Assembly (NCBI GenBank): GCA_024636215.1 | Contig: JAGXHL010000049.1 | Coordinates: 1-64,000, forward strand | DNA length: 64,000 nucleotides | Source: Deltaproteobacteria bacterium | Lineage (GTDB): Bacteria > Desulfobacterota > Desulfuromonadia > Desulfuromonadales > BM103 | Reading direction: 5' to 3' | Part shown: piece after piece, positions 54,355 to 63,638 of the stretch | How positions within the stretch are numbered: the first letter of the stretch is position 1 | Layout of the letters: the number at the start of each line of letters is the position of its first letter | The notes under the pieces: generated by a model | What the model saw: only the letters and a program-made list of their open reading frames with translations | Database searches by the model: none | Told to the model about the DNA's origin: nothing | Program-made: the position numbers and the translations under genes

Positions 54355-54986
54355 AATTTGCTCCTTAATGTTTTCGAGTTTGGGTGTGTCTGCTTAAAGG
54401 ATGTACACCGCAACGATCGGGCCAGAAAAAAAACGGTGGATTATGCTAGTGCAAGGTTTTGATAACAATAAGCAAAATGGAAAGAGAGTGGAGTCGGTGG
54501 CGGGAAAAGCCGTCAGTGACAACCGTCATATTTAATATAGCTGTCACATGCGGTGGCCAGATGAAGGTGGCTGCTGTTTTTCGTAGCGGTGGCTGTGTTG
54601 TCGTTGGCGCAATGCGTACCGGGATCGAGATCCAGAATAGTCGCCGCCCCTTTACTGTCTCGATGCGCCAACCTGTGTTCTTCGGCACCTGGAGGATGAG
54701 ATCGATTTCCAGGTCAGCGACGGCTTTGCCCTCTGCTACAAACGGCTGGTCTGGGGGGTGTCGAAGCTGGTGCCGCTCTCAGGAGATGGCTCAGAACTTG
54801 CAAAAATCATTTCAGGACCGCTTGTCACTTAAAGAAAATCTGGCGTGAAAATGCACCATCTTCTTTGACAATCGGTGCAACCACATATGCAGACTCCGGT
54901 CAATGTTTCAACCGAAAGAACCGATGTATTTCTGGTTTAAGCAGTTGAACACGTCGCTGCAATAATTAAACGAAAGAGGTGTTCTT
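54355..54986. other. Intergenic region with a possible gene remnant
   Basis: 632 bases without a clear gene. On the plus strand, about 54672-54831 reads in one frame as a protein-like tail (HLEDEIDFQVSDGFALC, then YKRLVWGVSKLVPLSGDG) and ends in TAA. No start or upstream part is visible, so it may be the 3' end of a lost gene. The family is not recognised. Confidence 0.35.
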
Positions 54987-55484
54987 ATGTTTGAGAATGT
55001 CGATGTACAGGAAGCGATCAAACGCTCGATTCAAACAGAAAAGTACGCCCGCGATTTTTATCTGCTGGGTGCCAAACATATGAAAAACCAACAGGCTCGC
55101 AGAACATTCGAATTATTGGCCGCGGAAGAAGTTGAGCACGCCAAAACCTTCTATGACATTTACCCTGGTGACGATCTCCCCGAGTTTTCAGAATACATGG
55201 CCCTGGATTCCACACCGGGTGGCGATTGGCTGACCGATCTGGAGCGGTCTCTGATGGAGGGACTCAGCGAACGCAAGGCGATGGAACTGGCCATGGAGAA
55301 GGAACTTAAATTAGAGAATGCCTTGCGAATCCTGGCTGAAAAAATTCGCGATGAGGCTGTGCGCGAGGTTTTTATCCAAAACGCAGAATCGACCCATCAA
55401 CATTATGCCTTGATTGAGTCAGAGTATGCCCGTCTGATGGGGATGGTCCACGAGACAGACATTAACATTTACGTGCGTGAGTAA
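54987..55484 (+). CDS. Ferritin-like/rubrerythrin-family protein
   Basis: A 165-residue four-helix protein with two di-iron motif halves: E-x-x-A-x-x-F-Y with EEVEHAKTF in the first pair, and ESTHQHYALIESEY in the second. No rubredoxin domain. Likely iron or peroxide handling. It has an AAAGAGG site. Confidence 0.85.
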   Translation: MFENVDVQEAIKRSIQTEKYARDFYLLGAKHMKNQQARRTFELLAAEEVEHAKTFYDIYPGDDLPEFSEYMALDSTPGGDWLTDLERSLMEGLSERKAMELAMEKELKLENALRILAEKIRDEAVREVFIQNAESTHQHYALIESEYARLMGMVHETDINIYVRE

Positions 55485-55546
55485 AGCATAGGTTGTTCTG
55501 TGCAGATCCGTTTGAAAAGAGCCTACGAGTCGTCGGCAGAAACGCC

Positions 55547-56029
55547 TTATCCTTCCGTTAGAAAACGCTTTTCATAGGTGTCTTCAAGCTCCTGAAGATG
55601 ACGTGTTTGATCGTCTCCAAGGGCTTTAAACAGGTCGGCCATGGGTGCGCCACTGCACTGCGCCGCCATTTTTCGGTAAAAGTCGAGGGCATCCTTCGAC
55701 ATTTGCATCGCAAAAGCCAAAGCTTTACGATTATTCACGTCTGCGGTGATCTGGCGAAGATCGCAGCAACGTATAGAGTGTGCAAGATCCATGGTCGGGA
55801 CGGCACCCTTTATCTCCCGCGAGTCAAGACGCCCCTGAAGAGCCGCCTGTTCCAGCTTCAGCTTGATTTCAAGCCTGACGGTCGCAGCCTCCTGAAGAAT
55901 TTCCCTGGCCGCTTTATCCTTCACCAGGCGAATGGCTTGCAGGAAGTTCTGGTAAATGAGCGACTCCATCTCAATGGCGGCATCGCAGGCTGCATCAAAC
56001 GTCAAACAGACTTTTTCCTGGTCTTTCAT
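55547..56029 (-). CDS. Ferritin-like four-helix protein
   Basis: A 160-residue helical protein resembling rubrerythrin-type domains: AIEMESLIYQNFLQA, then EAATVRLEIKLKLE and a terminal DDQTRHLQELEDTYEKR. The iron ligands are less complete than in the gene at 54987, so metal binding is uncertain. Confidence 0.7.
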   Translation of the reverse strand: MKDQEKVCLTFDAACDAAIEMESLIYQNFLQAIRLVKDKAAREILQEAATVRLEIKLKLEQAALQGRLDSREIKGAVPTMDLAHSIRCCDLRQITADVNNRKALAFAMQMSKDALDFYRKMAAQCSGAPMADLFKALGDDQTRHLQELEDTYEKRFLTEG

Positions 56030-56160
56030 ACTGAATCTCCCTCTTTCACTATCTCCGAAGCAGATTTTCGGGTTTCTCGATTGTTGCCATACGCCGCCGG
56101 TTACAGTTGTGCCGCCTCAGATATGACAAGTAGGTTGCATTGGGGTTCAAATTGTTTCAG

Positions 56161-56709
56161 CTAATGATGCCCTTTCTCATCACCTTTGACCAGCCCTGGG
56201 AAGCGCTCGGTTGCAAACTTGCCGTGGCAGGAGCCGCAGGCGTCAATCATTTTGTAATAGTAGAAATTGACCACATCGGCATTCTTCATCTCTGCCGCGT
56301 GAGCCAGCATCCCCGCTGACTTGTGAAAGTCCATATCCATCTCGATAAATTGCTGCGGCAGCAGTCGGTGCAATTCCTCTTTCTGTGCAACCGTCAGTTT
56401 CTGCTTGAGAATAAAGCTTTCCTTGATCTTCTGGCCGAGGGCCGAAAGCTTTTCCCACTCTCCGGCAGCGATTGCTGGAACCATATCCATAGTACCCTGT
56501 TGGATCAATCTCATCTCCTGATTGAGCAGGGCCAACCGTTCGGGAGAAAGTTGGACCACCTTGGAAGTTTGCGATACCTTGTGTTGCGCGAGCTCAACTT
56601 CCGGCTTCGCGTTGTGCTCCTGATGCTCATGACTGGCAGCCATAATAAACTGGGGGAGACAGAAAAGAATGACTGCGATGATCAGGGTGGTTTTTTTCAG
56701 TAATGGCAT
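56161..56709 (-). CDS. Cytochrome c'-like protein
   Basis: A 182-residue exported haem protein. The signal peptide ends after IMAA. A four-helix body follows, and one haem motif CGSCH lies near the C-terminus (about residues 158-162), the position used by cytochromes c'. The tail is His-rich. A role in NO or electron handling near the nitrate genes is inference. Confidence 0.85.
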   Translation of the reverse strand: MPLLKKTTLIIAVILFCLPQFIMAASHEHQEHNAKPEVELAQHKVSQTSKVVQLSPERLALLNQEMRLIQQGTMDMVPAIAAGEWEKLSALGQKIKESFILKQKLTVAQKEELHRLLPQQFIEMDMDFHKSAGMLAHAAEMKNADVVNFYYYKMIDACGSCHGKFATERFPGLVKGDEKGHH

Positions 56710-56899
56710 GGGTTGACTCCTGAGAATGAAAAGGACGGGCGTTAGGACAAGCCCTTAGTTTACGAATAATATCCGGTCGCCTGCTGCATAGTCACAGTTG
56801 CTAAAAGAACCTGACATCCCACCATATCCGCAAAGGAAGATGTGCAATTCCTGTTTTCGACTTCCGAAATCCACTGCAGAGCCACTTCAGAATCAGCTG

Positions 56900-57052
56900 T
56901 CATTCATCACCGGGCCATCTCTGCAAACAGTACACGCAGTGATCGATCTTATAAGGCACGGTGTCGCGCAAAGTCTCTTTATCACGCTGGACTCCACATC
57001 GCTTCGGGACCGGGAAACGGTGCAGGGTGTTGTCTTTTATGAAGTACATCAT
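56900..57052 (-). CDS. Small CxxC protein downstream of the PAS gene
   Basis: A 50-residue protein starting MMYFIKDN with a strong AAAGGAGG site 5-6 bases upstream, and containing HCVYC and an additional Cys. It is the last gene of the minus-strand nitrate cluster, 43 bases after the PAS gene. No family is recognised; the ribosome-binding site is the main support. Confidence 0.6.
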   Translation of the reverse strand: MMYFIKDNTLHRFPVPKRCGVQRDKETLRDTVPYKIDHCVYCLQRWPGDE

Positions 57053-57095
57053 AACAGCCTCCTTTAATTCCGCTTCGGGACTTTCTGCAAAAGCA

Positions 57096-57533
57096 TCAAG
57101 CCTGTTCCGCCTCAAGTTCCGCCAGACGCTCGCGCAGCTGTTTCTCCTTCTGGTGACGTTCGGTCACATCGCGCAGGATCGCGGCAACGCCGAACGGTTG
57201 ACCGTCATCGCCGGTCAGCATAACGATGGAGAATTCAGTCGACAAGCGGTGGCCGTCTGCGTGCAAGGCCGGTACCGCCAGAAGTTCGGTGCCGTAACGG
57301 GTTTCCCCGGTCTGCATGGTCTTGTGATAGCCGTCCCAGTGCCGCTCGCGCAGCTTTTCCGGGATGATCAGATCGAGGGACTGACCGATGGCTTGATCGG
57401 CCTGGAGGCCGAAGATCCTCTCGGCCCCACTGTTCCACAAGCGGATAAGGCCTTCACGATCAGCAAACAGGATCGCATCCGGTGCCAGCGCCAGAATTTG
57501 TTCACTCAAGGTTTTGCTGTCCAGGTTTTTCAT
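57096..57533 (-). CDS. PAS-domain sensor protein
   Basis: A 145-residue protein consisting of one PAS domain (ILFADREGLIRLWNSGAERI, then the PAC-like part ending AAILRDVTER) and a short C-terminal coiled coil. It has no kinase or DNA-binding domain. By position it may sense a redox or nitrogen signal (inference). Confidence 0.9.
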   Translation of the reverse strand: MKNLDSKTLSEQILALAPDAILFADREGLIRLWNSGAERIFGLQADQAIGQSLDLIIPEKLRERHWDGYHKTMQTGETRYGTELLAVPALHADGHRLSTEFSIVMLTGDDGQPFGVAAILRDVTERHQKEKQLRERLAELEAEQA

Positions 57534-57613
57534 TTGTTTTCCTTCGTCTTATCACTGTGGTTAAACGCCGGCGGAAAAACCAACTCGCCGGCACGTCTTG
57601 ACCGGATGGTCCT

Positions 57614-59218
57614 TTAAGGATTCTGAATATATGCGTTCTTTCTCGTATAAAACCACCAGTTGAGCACCAGGCAGACCAAGTAGAAGGCTGCGAAGCCGTA
57701 CAGGGCATATTCCGGTGTAGTCGCCTTGATCTGCTCGCCAAACACCTGGGGGATAATGAAAGCGCCGTAGGCAGCCACCGCCGAGGTCCAGCCGAGCACC
57801 GGCCCGGCCTGTTCCTTGTTGAAGATCATGGCGATGGAACGGAAGGTCGAACCGTTGCCGACGCCGGTGGCGGCAAACAGAATGATGAACAGAATCAAAA
57901 ACGGCACGAAATAATTCTCCGGGGTGGGCGAGGCGTAGGCGGCCTTCATGAAGTAGGCGCAGCCGAAGGCCGAGACGATCATGACCATCGACACCCACTG
58001 GGTGACGATGGCGCCGCCGAGCTTGTCGGCGATCTTGCCGCCAATCGGACGGATCAGGGCGCCGATAAAAGCCCCCATCCAGGCAAACATCAGGGCGCTC
58101 GGGCCGTTCGGGTTGGGGGTGGTGTGGGTCATTACACCGTCGACCATGATGTGCGAGAAGCCGAAGATGACCTTGATCGACAGGGCGAAGGCCGCCGAGT
58201 AACCGATAAAGGAGCCGAAGGTCATGGTATAAATCACGGTCATGGCCCAGGTATGTTTATTGTTGAAGATCTTGTACTGCCGGTCGAGATTGGCCCGCAG
58301 CTCTCCCCGGGTCAGATACTTCATGCCAAAGACTGTTGCAGCGATAACCAGCGGCAGGACGATCCATTTGCTGAGCAGACCCAGACCCACCGGGGCCGGC
58401 AACAGCAGGTAAAGACCGATGCTGGCGGTGACAAAGGCGATCAGCAGCAGGCCGGTGATCTTGACGAAAGAGCGCGGCGTGGAACCGATATCGGGGGAAA
58501 CCGTATCGGTGGTGATGTTGTTCATGCCGAAGAACCCGGCAAACGCCAGCGGGATCAACAGGATCAGCCAGACATAACCGGCATTATGAATGTAGGTCTC
58601 GGTACCGGCCGGAATTTTGCCGATCAGGGTGCCGCTGGTATTGATCAGGGTCTGCGGCGATCCGCCAAAAATGCCCATGGTCATGACCAGCGGAATCAGG
58701 ATCTGCATGGTGGTGACGCCGAAATTGCCGAGCCCGGCATTCAAGCCGAGGGAAGTGCCCTGCACCCGTTTCGGGAAGAAGAAGCTGATATTGGACATCG
58801 ACGAAGCGAAGTTGCCGCCGCCGATTCCGGAAAACAGGGCGAGGATGTAATAAACCCAGATCGGCGTCGCCTTGTCCTGCAAGGCGATGCCCGTCCCTAT
58901 GGCCGGGATCATCAGCAGTGCCGTGGTAAAAAATATGGTATTCCGCCCGCCGGCAATGCGGATCAGGAAGGAACTGGGGATCCTTAAGGTCGCCCCGGTC
59001 AAACCGGCAATGGCCGAGAGGGTAAACAGTTGCGACTGGCTGAACGGGTAGCCCAGGTTGATCATCTGTACGGTGATGATGCTCCAGTAGAGCCAGACGG
59101 CGAATCCGCACAACAGGCTGGGGATCGAAATCCACAGGTTGCGTGTGGCGATCTTCTTGCCGGTTGAATTCCAGAACTGCTCGTCTTCGACGTCCCACTT
59201 GTCAAGGTTAGTGGACAT
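57614..59218 (-). CDS. narK: Nitrate/nitrite transporter (NarK family)
   Basis: A 534-residue major facilitator with 12 helices. The nitrate signature GIGGGNFASSMSNISFFFP in helix 5 and a second GxG-rich motif (GVGNGSTFRSI) in helix 11 are present. The start at 59218 (MSTNLDKWD) has an AAGGAGG site. It imports nitrate or exchanges it for nitrite. Confidence 0.94.
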   Translation of the reverse strand: MSTNLDKWDVEDEQFWNSTGKKIATRNLWISIPSLLCGFAVWLYWSIITVQMINLGYPFSQSQLFTLSAIAGLTGATLRIPSSFLIRIAGGRNTIFFTTALLMIPAIGTGIALQDKATPIWVYYILALFSGIGGGNFASSMSNISFFFPKRVQGTSLGLNAGLGNFGVTTMQILIPLVMTMGIFGGSPQTLINTSGTLIGKIPAGTETYIHNAGYVWLILLIPLAFAGFFGMNNITTDTVSPDIGSTPRSFVKITGLLLIAFVTASIGLYLLLPAPVGLGLLSKWIVLPLVIAATVFGMKYLTRGELRANLDRQYKIFNNKHTWAMTVIYTMTFGSFIGYSAAFALSIKVIFGFSHIMVDGVMTHTTPNPNGPSALMFAWMGAFIGALIRPIGGKIADKLGGAIVTQWVSMVMIVSAFGCAYFMKAAYASPTPENYFVPFLILFIILFAATGVGNGSTFRSIAMIFNKEQAGPVLGWTSAVAAYGAFIIPQVFGEQIKATTPEYALYGFAAFYLVCLVLNWWFYTRKNAYIQNP

Positions 59219-59248
59219 GGCCTGCCTCCTTGGCATCATTTTCAATCA

Positions 59249-60745
59249 TTAAGTTTTTTCCTGTTCAATCTTCTGCATGTCTTCAGGGTGTTTTTCGCGC
59301 ATCATTTTCTGCACGGTCAGGTGCATCCAGAGCAGGCAGACCAGAGAGAGTGCAAACATGAACATCCAGCAACTGGTCCACAACCCGGTCCATTCCAGCA
59401 GGTAACCGAAAAGGATCGGACAGAAAAACCCTCCCAAGCCGCCGAGTACGCCGACCATGCCACCGACCACGCCCACTTCCTCGGGGAAGTAGTCCGGAAT
59501 CAGCTTGTAGACCGCCGCTTTGCCGATCCCCCAGGCGCTGCCGAGCAGAATGACGAGGACGGCGAAGATCCAGACATTGGCCTGGAAGAAGATCCGGGTC
59601 ACGCCTTTGGCGAGCAGCTCCTTTTTCTTCACCTGCTGACCGACCTCAACCACCGGCTCCTGCCACACCTGCTTGGTCGGGAAAATCAGCAGTTCGTCAT
59701 CGTAGGTCACGACAGCTTCAGGCTTCTTCCTGATCGCATAAGACATCTCACCGACGACGACCGCCTCAGAGGTAACGGCGGTCACTATACCGCTGCGTTG
59801 GGCCATGACGCCGCGCCCCGGCGAATAGATCTCCATCTTGGGGATGATCACCAGGAAGCTGATCAGAACCGAAGCGCCGAGCACCCAGTACATGATGGCG
59901 CGGCCGCCGAATTTGTCGGACAGCCAGCCGCCCAAAGCCCGGATCACGCCGGACGGCAGACTGAAGGCAGCAGCAAACAGGCCGGCGGTTACCAATGGCA
60001 GATAGTAAACATTGACGAAATAGGGCACCAGCCACTGCGAGAACGCCACGAAGCAGCCGAACACCAGAAAATAATAGAGCCCGAACCGCCAGACCTTGAC
60101 ATCTTTCAGCGGGGTCAGCATCTGGCCAAAACTCTTGGTCGAGGATGCCGGCTTTTTGTTGTCGGCGAAGAGGAAGAAGATCACCCCCATGACGGCGAGC
60201 ATGATCGCGTAGTAAACCGGCAACTCGCGCCAGCCTTCCAGGTTGGTGCCGTTGCTGGTCAACCGGTTCAGTAAGGTCGGTGCCAAAAGCGTCGTCAAGG
60301 CTGCACCGGCGTTGCCGGCGCCGAAGATGCCAAGCGCTGTCCCCTGGTACTTGCGCGGGTACCAGACCGAGGAAAACGCAATGCCGATCGAGAAACTCAC
60401 CCCGGCCAGGCCGAAGCCGAAGCTACACAGGGCGAAGGTCATGAAGCTGTCGGCTTTGGAGAGCAGAAACATCGGGATGGCGCAGACCAGCAGCAAGGTG
60501 CCGTAGACCGGCTTGCCGCCGAACTTGTCGGTGAGCATGCCGGCAGGCAGGCGAAAGATCGAACCGGTGAGCACCGGGATCCCCATCAACCAGCCGATCT
60601 CAACCGGTCCCCATTTGAACACCTGGTTGTCGGCCAGAAAGGTCACCAGAACGCCGTTGAACATCCAGGCCGCGAAGCAGACCGTGAACGCCAGCGTATT
60701 CAGAAAGAGCACCTTATGCGATTGTGCGGTAACGGTCTCCTGCAT
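59249..60745 (-). CDS. narK: NarK-family transporter with an extracytoplasmic-type insertion
   Basis: A 498-residue major facilitator. Motifs AGMLTDKFGGKP and GVSFSIGIAFSSVWYP follow the NarK family. Between helices 8 and 9 there is an insertion of about 80 residues (about 305-388), rich in beta-prone Val/Thr. It includes VVEVGQQVKKKELLAKG, reminiscent of a lipoyl/biotinyl-like barrel. It precedes the first narK and follows narI. Confidence 0.9.
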   Translation of the reverse strand: MQETVTAQSHKVLFLNTLAFTVCFAAWMFNGVLVTFLADNQVFKWGPVEIGWLMGIPVLTGSIFRLPAGMLTDKFGGKPVYGTLLLVCAIPMFLLSKADSFMTFALCSFGFGLAGVSFSIGIAFSSVWYPRKYQGTALGIFGAGNAGAALTTLLAPTLLNRLTSNGTNLEGWRELPVYYAIMLAVMGVIFFLFADNKKPASSTKSFGQMLTPLKDVKVWRFGLYYFLVFGCFVAFSQWLVPYFVNVYYLPLVTAGLFAAAFSLPSGVIRALGGWLSDKFGGRAIMYWVLGASVLISFLVIIPKMEIYSPGRGVMAQRSGIVTAVTSEAVVVGEMSYAIRKKPEAVVTYDDELLIFPTKQVWQEPVVEVGQQVKKKELLAKGVTRIFFQANVWIFAVLVILLGSAWGIGKAAVYKLIPDYFPEEVGVVGGMVGVLGGLGGFFCPILFGYLLEWTGLWTSCWMFMFALSLVCLLWMHLTVQKMMREKHPEDMQKIEQEKT

Positions 60746-60768
60746 CGTTTCCCCTTCGCTTGAAAAAA

Positions 60769-61455
60769 TTACCGAGCCTGGTTGCCACTCCGCTGCCGGT
60801 ACCAGACGACAACCTGGTATGGACGTGCCAGGTAGGTCAACGGGATACTGACGATATGAACCAGACGCGAGAACGGAAAGATCGCCAGAAGCAGAAAAGC
60901 GTTGAAGGCATGCAGCTTAACGACGAACGGCAGCGCGGCCAGATAGTGCACCTGCGGATCAAGTTTGAACAGTGACCAGAGCCACGGCGTGGCCGTGTGC
61001 AGATACCAGACCGACCCCCAGCGCAGGGTAAAAGCGATATAGACCCCGGTTGCAACCTGAAGCAGCAGCGCAACCAGCACCAGCCAATCGACCACTGTGG
61101 TGACGGCAGAAACCCGGGCATTGCCGATCCGGCGCCAGATCAGCAGGACCAGCGCAATCAAGGTGCTGATGCCGAGGGCCAGACCGGTGACTTCAAGTAG
61201 ATAGAGGCGTAATGGGCGGCCAAGCAGAACCGCCCAGCCGGACGGCACCAAAAAAGCCAGAAAGTGTGCCAGCAGGATGATCAGAATCGCATAGTGCCAG
61301 GGTACGGAACCCCAGAACAGCACCCGGCTCTCCAAAAACTGGGAGGACTGGGACGACCAGGAGTAGCGATCAATGGCATACCGGTAAAAGCCAACGCCAA
61401 CCATCAGGGCCACCGCGACATAGGGAAACACGCCGAACAGAATCATGTCAGTCAT
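60769..61455 (-). CDS. narI: Respiratory nitrate reductase gamma subunit
   Basis: A 228-residue membrane cytochrome b with five helices. Haem His residues lie in helix 2 (WHYAILIILLAHFLAF) and the last helix pair (KLHAFNAFLLLAIFPFSRLVH). It passes quinol electrons to NarH. The ATG at 61455 overlaps the narJ stop (ATGA). Confidence 0.95.
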   Translation of the reverse strand: MTDMILFGVFPYVAVALMVGVGFYRYAIDRYSWSSQSSQFLESRVLFWGSVPWHYAILIILLAHFLAFLVPSGWAVLLGRPLRLYLLEVTGLALGISTLIALVLLIWRRIGNARVSAVTTVVDWLVLVALLLQVATGVYIAFTLRWGSVWYLHTATPWLWSLFKLDPQVHYLAALPFVVKLHAFNAFLLLAIFPFSRLVHIVSIPLTYLARPYQVVVWYRQRSGNQAR

Positions 61456-62027
61456 GATAAACACTCCTTTTGCCGTGCAGTTGGCATTGGCTCGATCTCT
61501 GAAGATGCGGCTGCGGCCAGAAAGCTCTGCACAGAGAAAAGTAAGCCAAGGTAAGGATTGCCCTGGTTCTCTACCCCCTGAGTGAGTTTTTCCAGGGCCG
61601 GCAACAGACCGTCGTCGATCAGTTCATCGCGACAGGTGCAATCATCAATCGAGCCGACAAAGCGCAACACTTCGATCAGATGATCGGGAAGCTCGTTGCC
61701 CGCTTCAAAGTCGTACTGTCGATAAAGCTCGCGCAGCTTGAGCATGAACAGGGTTCTTTGCTGAGACTCGCCGCAGAGCTGATAACCGATATAGGGATGG
61801 CAGAGGGGCTGAAGATCGAAAGCCGCCGTGAAGGTTTCCTCGATACGAGAGAGCGGATTCGCCTCGGCAAAGGCGACAAACGCTGCCAATGGCACGACCG
61901 CCTGGGCGTTGACCTGCTTCATTTCGAGCAGGCACTGTTTTGCCTGCTCGATAACCTGATCGTTCGGGTAGTTGAACAGGGCGGCGAAGTTGCGGCAAAG
62001 CTCCTTGTGTGTGGTCAGGTCAGCCAT
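61452..62027 (-). CDS. narJ: Nitrate reductase assembly chaperone
   Basis: A 191-residue TorD-like chaperone needed to insert the molybdenum cofactor into NarG. Family segments YPNDQ, PLSRIEETFTAAFDL and PYIGYQLCGE are present. The start at 62027 (MADLTTHKE) is 2 bases after the narH stop. Confidence 0.93.
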   Translation of the reverse strand: MADLTTHKELCRNFAALFNYPNDQVIEQAKQCLLEMKQVNAQAVVPLAAFVAFAEANPLSRIEETFTAAFDLQPLCHPYIGYQLCGESQQRTLFMLKLRELYRQYDFEAGNELPDHLIEVLRFVGSIDDCTCRDELIDDGLLPALEKLTQGVENQGNPYLGLLFSVQSFLAAAASSEIEPMPTARQKECLS

Positions 62028-62029
62028 AA

Positions 62030-63517
62030 TCACCACCGTCTCTTCGGCGCTTTACGGCTGCCGAAGCCCATTGACTGCCTGTATTTTTCGGGATCCATAC
62101 CTGCCTCAACCGCTTGTTCGCGCAGCAGCGGCGGCACTACAATCCGCTCCTTGATGCGGGTCAGGCTGGTCATACGGTAGATGGCATCCAGCGCCTGGTG
62201 GTCGAGTCCGGCCAGCTCACGCGCCTTGACGACTTCGGCCTCGGCCAGGTCGCCGACGGTTTCGGCCCGGCGCTGGAGACGCACCGCGATCAGGCGGCGA
62301 TAGACCGCCTTGACCTCTTCCTCGTTGCCGCCGGCAAACATCCCGGCCAGGTACATCAGTGGCAGGCGGGCCTGCTCGAGGCTGGTAAAGAAATCATCTG
62401 CCAGTTTCTGGGTGCCCTGCTGTTCGCTTGAGAGTACCGGCAACAAGGGCGGCACGTAAAAAAGCATCGGCAGGGTGCGGAACTCGGGGTGCAACGGCAG
62501 GGCGATCCCCCACTCCTTGACGAACTTGTAGACCGGTGATTTCTGCGCGGCCTGGATGATCTGTTCGGCCATCCCCGCCTCGCGCGCCGCAGTGAGCACT
62601 TGGGGGTCGAAGGGATCGAGAATCATCTCACGCTGGGCGGCGGCCAGTTCACCGTCACTCTTCATCGCGGTCGCTTCGATCTGGTCGGCATCGTAGAGCA
62701 GCACGCCGAGATAGCGGATCCGACCGACGCAGGAATGAAAACAGGCCGGGGCGTCGCCCGCCTCCTGGCGCGGGTAACAGAGAATGCATTTTTCCGATTT
62801 GCCGCTGCTCCAGCCGTAATAGGTCTTCTTGTAGGGACAGGCTGAGACACACATCCGCCAGCCGCGGCATTTGTCCTGGTTGATCAGCACGACGCCGTCC
62901 TCGCCGCGCTTGTAGATCGCCCCCGAGGGGCAGCTGGCGACGCAGGCCGGATTGCTGCAGTGGTTGCAGATCCGCGGCAGGTGGAACATCACCATCTTCT
63001 CGATGGCGAACAGCTGCTGCTGCTGTTCTGCGCTCAGCTCAATGACACCGGGATCGTTGGCGGCGTAAACTTTTGAACCGGAGAGATCATCGTCCCAGTT
63101 GGGACCGGCTTCGATCTTCATCGGTTTGCCGCTGACCATCGAGATGGCTCGGGCGGTCGGCTGATCGGTCCCGGCCGGAGCATTGGTCAGATCGGCGTAC
63201 TTGTAGGTAAAGGGCTCGTAGTAGTCGTCCATGGTCGGCAGGTCGGGGTTATGAAAAATCTTGCCGATGGTTGCAGCCCGGCCCCCCTGCTTGAGTCGCA
63301 GTTGGCTGCCAACCCGTTCCCAGCCGCCGTTGTATTTCTTCTGATCTTCCCATTGGGTCGGGTAGCCGGTGCCGGGCTTGGTTTCGACGTTGTTCCACCA
63401 CATGTATTCATTGCCGCGGCGGTCGGTCCACAGGTTCTTGCAGGCGATGCTGCAGGTGTGACAGCCGATGCACTTGTCGAGGTGAAAGACCGATGAGACC
63501 TGTGCGCGAATGTTCAT
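62030..63517 (-). CDS. narH: Respiratory nitrate reductase beta subunit
   Basis: A 495-residue iron-sulphur subunit with three 4Fe-4S and one 3Fe-4S cluster. The N-terminal CIGCHTCSIAC, central CNHCSNPACVASC and the NarH-specific CRGWRMCVSACPY (Trp replaces a Cys) are all present. It relays electrons from NarI to NarG. Confidence 0.97.
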   Translation of the reverse strand: MNIRAQVSSVFHLDKCIGCHTCSIACKNLWTDRRGNEYMWWNNVETKPGTGYPTQWEDQKKYNGGWERVGSQLRLKQGGRAATIGKIFHNPDLPTMDDYYEPFTYKYADLTNAPAGTDQPTARAISMVSGKPMKIEAGPNWDDDLSGSKVYAANDPGVIELSAEQQQQLFAIEKMVMFHLPRICNHCSNPACVASCPSGAIYKRGEDGVVLINQDKCRGWRMCVSACPYKKTYYGWSSGKSEKCILCYPRQEAGDAPACFHSCVGRIRYLGVLLYDADQIEATAMKSDGELAAAQREMILDPFDPQVLTAAREAGMAEQIIQAAQKSPVYKFVKEWGIALPLHPEFRTLPMLFYVPPLLPVLSSEQQGTQKLADDFFTSLEQARLPLMYLAGMFAGGNEEEVKAVYRRLIAVRLQRRAETVGDLAEAEVVKARELAGLDHQALDAIYRMTSLTRIKERIVVPPLLREQAVEAGMDPEKYRQSMGFGSRKAPKRRW

Positions 63518-63558
63518 GGTTAATCTCCTGATTCTGCCGATCGAAAATCGTATCTGCC

Positions 63559-63623
63559 GTAGGGGCGCAGCATGCTGCGCCCTTTCTGTCGCGAAAGGCG
63601 GGCATAGCGTGCTGTGCCCCTAC
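63559..63623. repeat. REPIN-like paired palindrome, copy C
   Basis: GTAGGGGCGCAGCATGCTG (then CGCCC) at 63559-63582 and a partner ending TGTGCCCCTAC at 63623, separated by a short stem-loop. It lies between narG and narH. Confidence 0.8.
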
Positions 63624-63638
63624 ACCCCCATGACACCC

